Of a stretch of 6,737 nt of DNA, positions 6,118 through 6,737 are shown one piece after another; the first letter of the stretch is position 1, and each line of letters begins with the position of its first letter. The position numbers and the translations under genes were made by a program. The stretch is taken from NCBI GenBank assembly GCA_030642335.1, contig DAOWNX010000048.1, positions 1 through 6,737 of the forward strand, given 5' to 3'. The notes below the pieces were generated by a model, which was not told where the DNA came from, searched no databases, and saw nothing but the letters and a program-made list of their open reading frames with translations. The stretch is from Caldisericota bacterium (GTDB taxonomy: Bacteria; Caldisericota; Caldisericia; Caldisericales; Caldisericaceae).

Positions 6118-6737
6118 TTATTTATAATTCGTCTGCTGGTATCTTTTCTTAAAACTCCCGTAGAGCTCAAGAAAATTATCATCCTCGATAGACTTTCTTA
6201 TATCCAGGATTAATTTTTGAAGAAAAAAAAGATTGTGAATTGTAGCTAGCCTTCCCGCAAGAAATTCTCTTGCTTTAAATAGATGATTTAAGTATGCTTT
6301 TGTAAATGTCCTGCAAGTATAGCAATCACAATCGTCCTCTATTGGAGTGAAATCTTCCCTATAAATCGCTTTTGTTATTTTTATAGGACCGTTCTTTGTA
6401 AAAAGAGTACGATTACGAGCGACACGCGTAGGAAGAACACAATCAAACATGTCCACTCCAAGTTTCACATACTCAAGAATACTAATTGGGTCACCCACAC
6501 CCATAAGATACCGTGGTTTATTCTCAGGTAAAATCGAAACAATATAATCAACCATTTCTTTTGTGAGTTCTTTCTCTTCCCCCACACTTAAACCCCCAAG
6601 CGTTACTCCAGGGAAATCTAATGACAAAATACCATCCACTGCTTTTTTTCGCAAATCTCTATAAAAACTCCCCTGGATAACACCAAACATAATTTGATCG
6701 TCTCTTGTTTTTGCTTTCAAACTCCTTTCGGACCAAT
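6118..6737 (-). CDS. tgt: Queuine/preQ1 tRNA-guanine transglycosylase, 5'-truncated by window edge
   Basis: Exchanges guanine-34 of GUN-anticodon tRNAs (Asp, Asn, His, Tyr) for preQ1 in bacteria, the committed tRNA step of queuosine synthesis; cytoplasmic. The C-terminal 205 residues are visible; the family is about 370-390 aa, so some 170 N-terminal residues lie beyond the right edge. A TTG at 6720 is internal: the frame continues upstream as WSERS, as in the family. Signatures: FGVIQGSFYRDLR; GGLSVGEE (base-binding loop); PRYLMGVGDP; VDMFDCVLPTR with the nucleophilic Asp (codon 6444-6442); zinc ligands CDCYTC plus the His of TIHN. The usual ARNG after PTR reads ARNR. The modified tRNAs include those charged by the three synthetases in this window. 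No terminator is visible downstream. Confidence 0.96.
   Translation of the reverse strand, partial: WSERSLKAKTRDDQIMFGVIQGSFYRDLRKKAVDGILSLDFPGVTLGGLSVGEEKELTKEMVDYIVSILPENKPRYLMGVGDPISILEYVKLGVDMFDCVLPTRVARNRTLFTKNGPIKITKAIYREDFTPIEDDCDCYTCRTFTKAYLNHLFKAREFLAGRLATIHNLFFLQKLILDIRKSIEDDNFLELYGSFKKRYQQTNYK

Noticed and set aside
5913..6152. 79-codon plus-strand frame opposite the lipoprotein start.
   Set aside because: It is antisense to the signal peptide, promoter and tgt end, its hydrophobic character mirrors the AT-rich opposite strand, and it has no Shine-Dalgarno.

Overview
The window comes from an AT-rich bacterial chromosome. The proteins are rich in Lys, Ile and Glu, most starts have a clear GGAG-type Shine-Dalgarno, and promoters look sigma-70-like. 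Bacterial-type TyrRS, HisRS, AspRS and tRNA-guanine transglycosylase (TGT), a ROK regulator and a lipoprotein related to glycoside hydrolase family 57 (GH57) would fit several low-GC or thermophilic/anaerobic lineages. I cannot name a phylum from the sequence alone.

Left part (1-4193, plus strand): three aminoacyl-tRNA synthetase genes in a row. tyrS is cut by the left edge and keeps its HLGH, KMSKS and S4 parts. A 77-nt gap leads to a complete hisS, which overlaps a complete aspS by 8 nt. hisS and aspS are therefore almost certainly co-transcribed and translationally coupled. Middle (4194-5452): aspS converges on a minus-strand ROK-family transcriptional regulator. The 86-nt gap holds a stem-loop with a U-tract that works as a terminator only for the ROK gene.

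Right part (5453-6737, all minus strand): tgt, cut by the right edge, is followed by a good promoter (TTGAAA-16-TATAAT), a good RBS and a 117-codon lipoprotein gene. Its mature part matches only the first ~70 residues of GH57 enzymes and then stops. Between that stop and the ROK gene, 200-odd bases contain short open frames in two registers that look like decayed coding sequence. The simplest reading is that a carbohydrate-active locus (GH57 lipoprotein plus ROK sugar-sensing regulator) was eroded by deletion and frameshift beside a housekeeping translation cluster.

I see no CRISPR array, tRNA, rRNA, complete mobile element or clearly new multi-gene system. The parts most worth a second look are the GH57 fragment with intact expression signals and the remnant sequence behind it.
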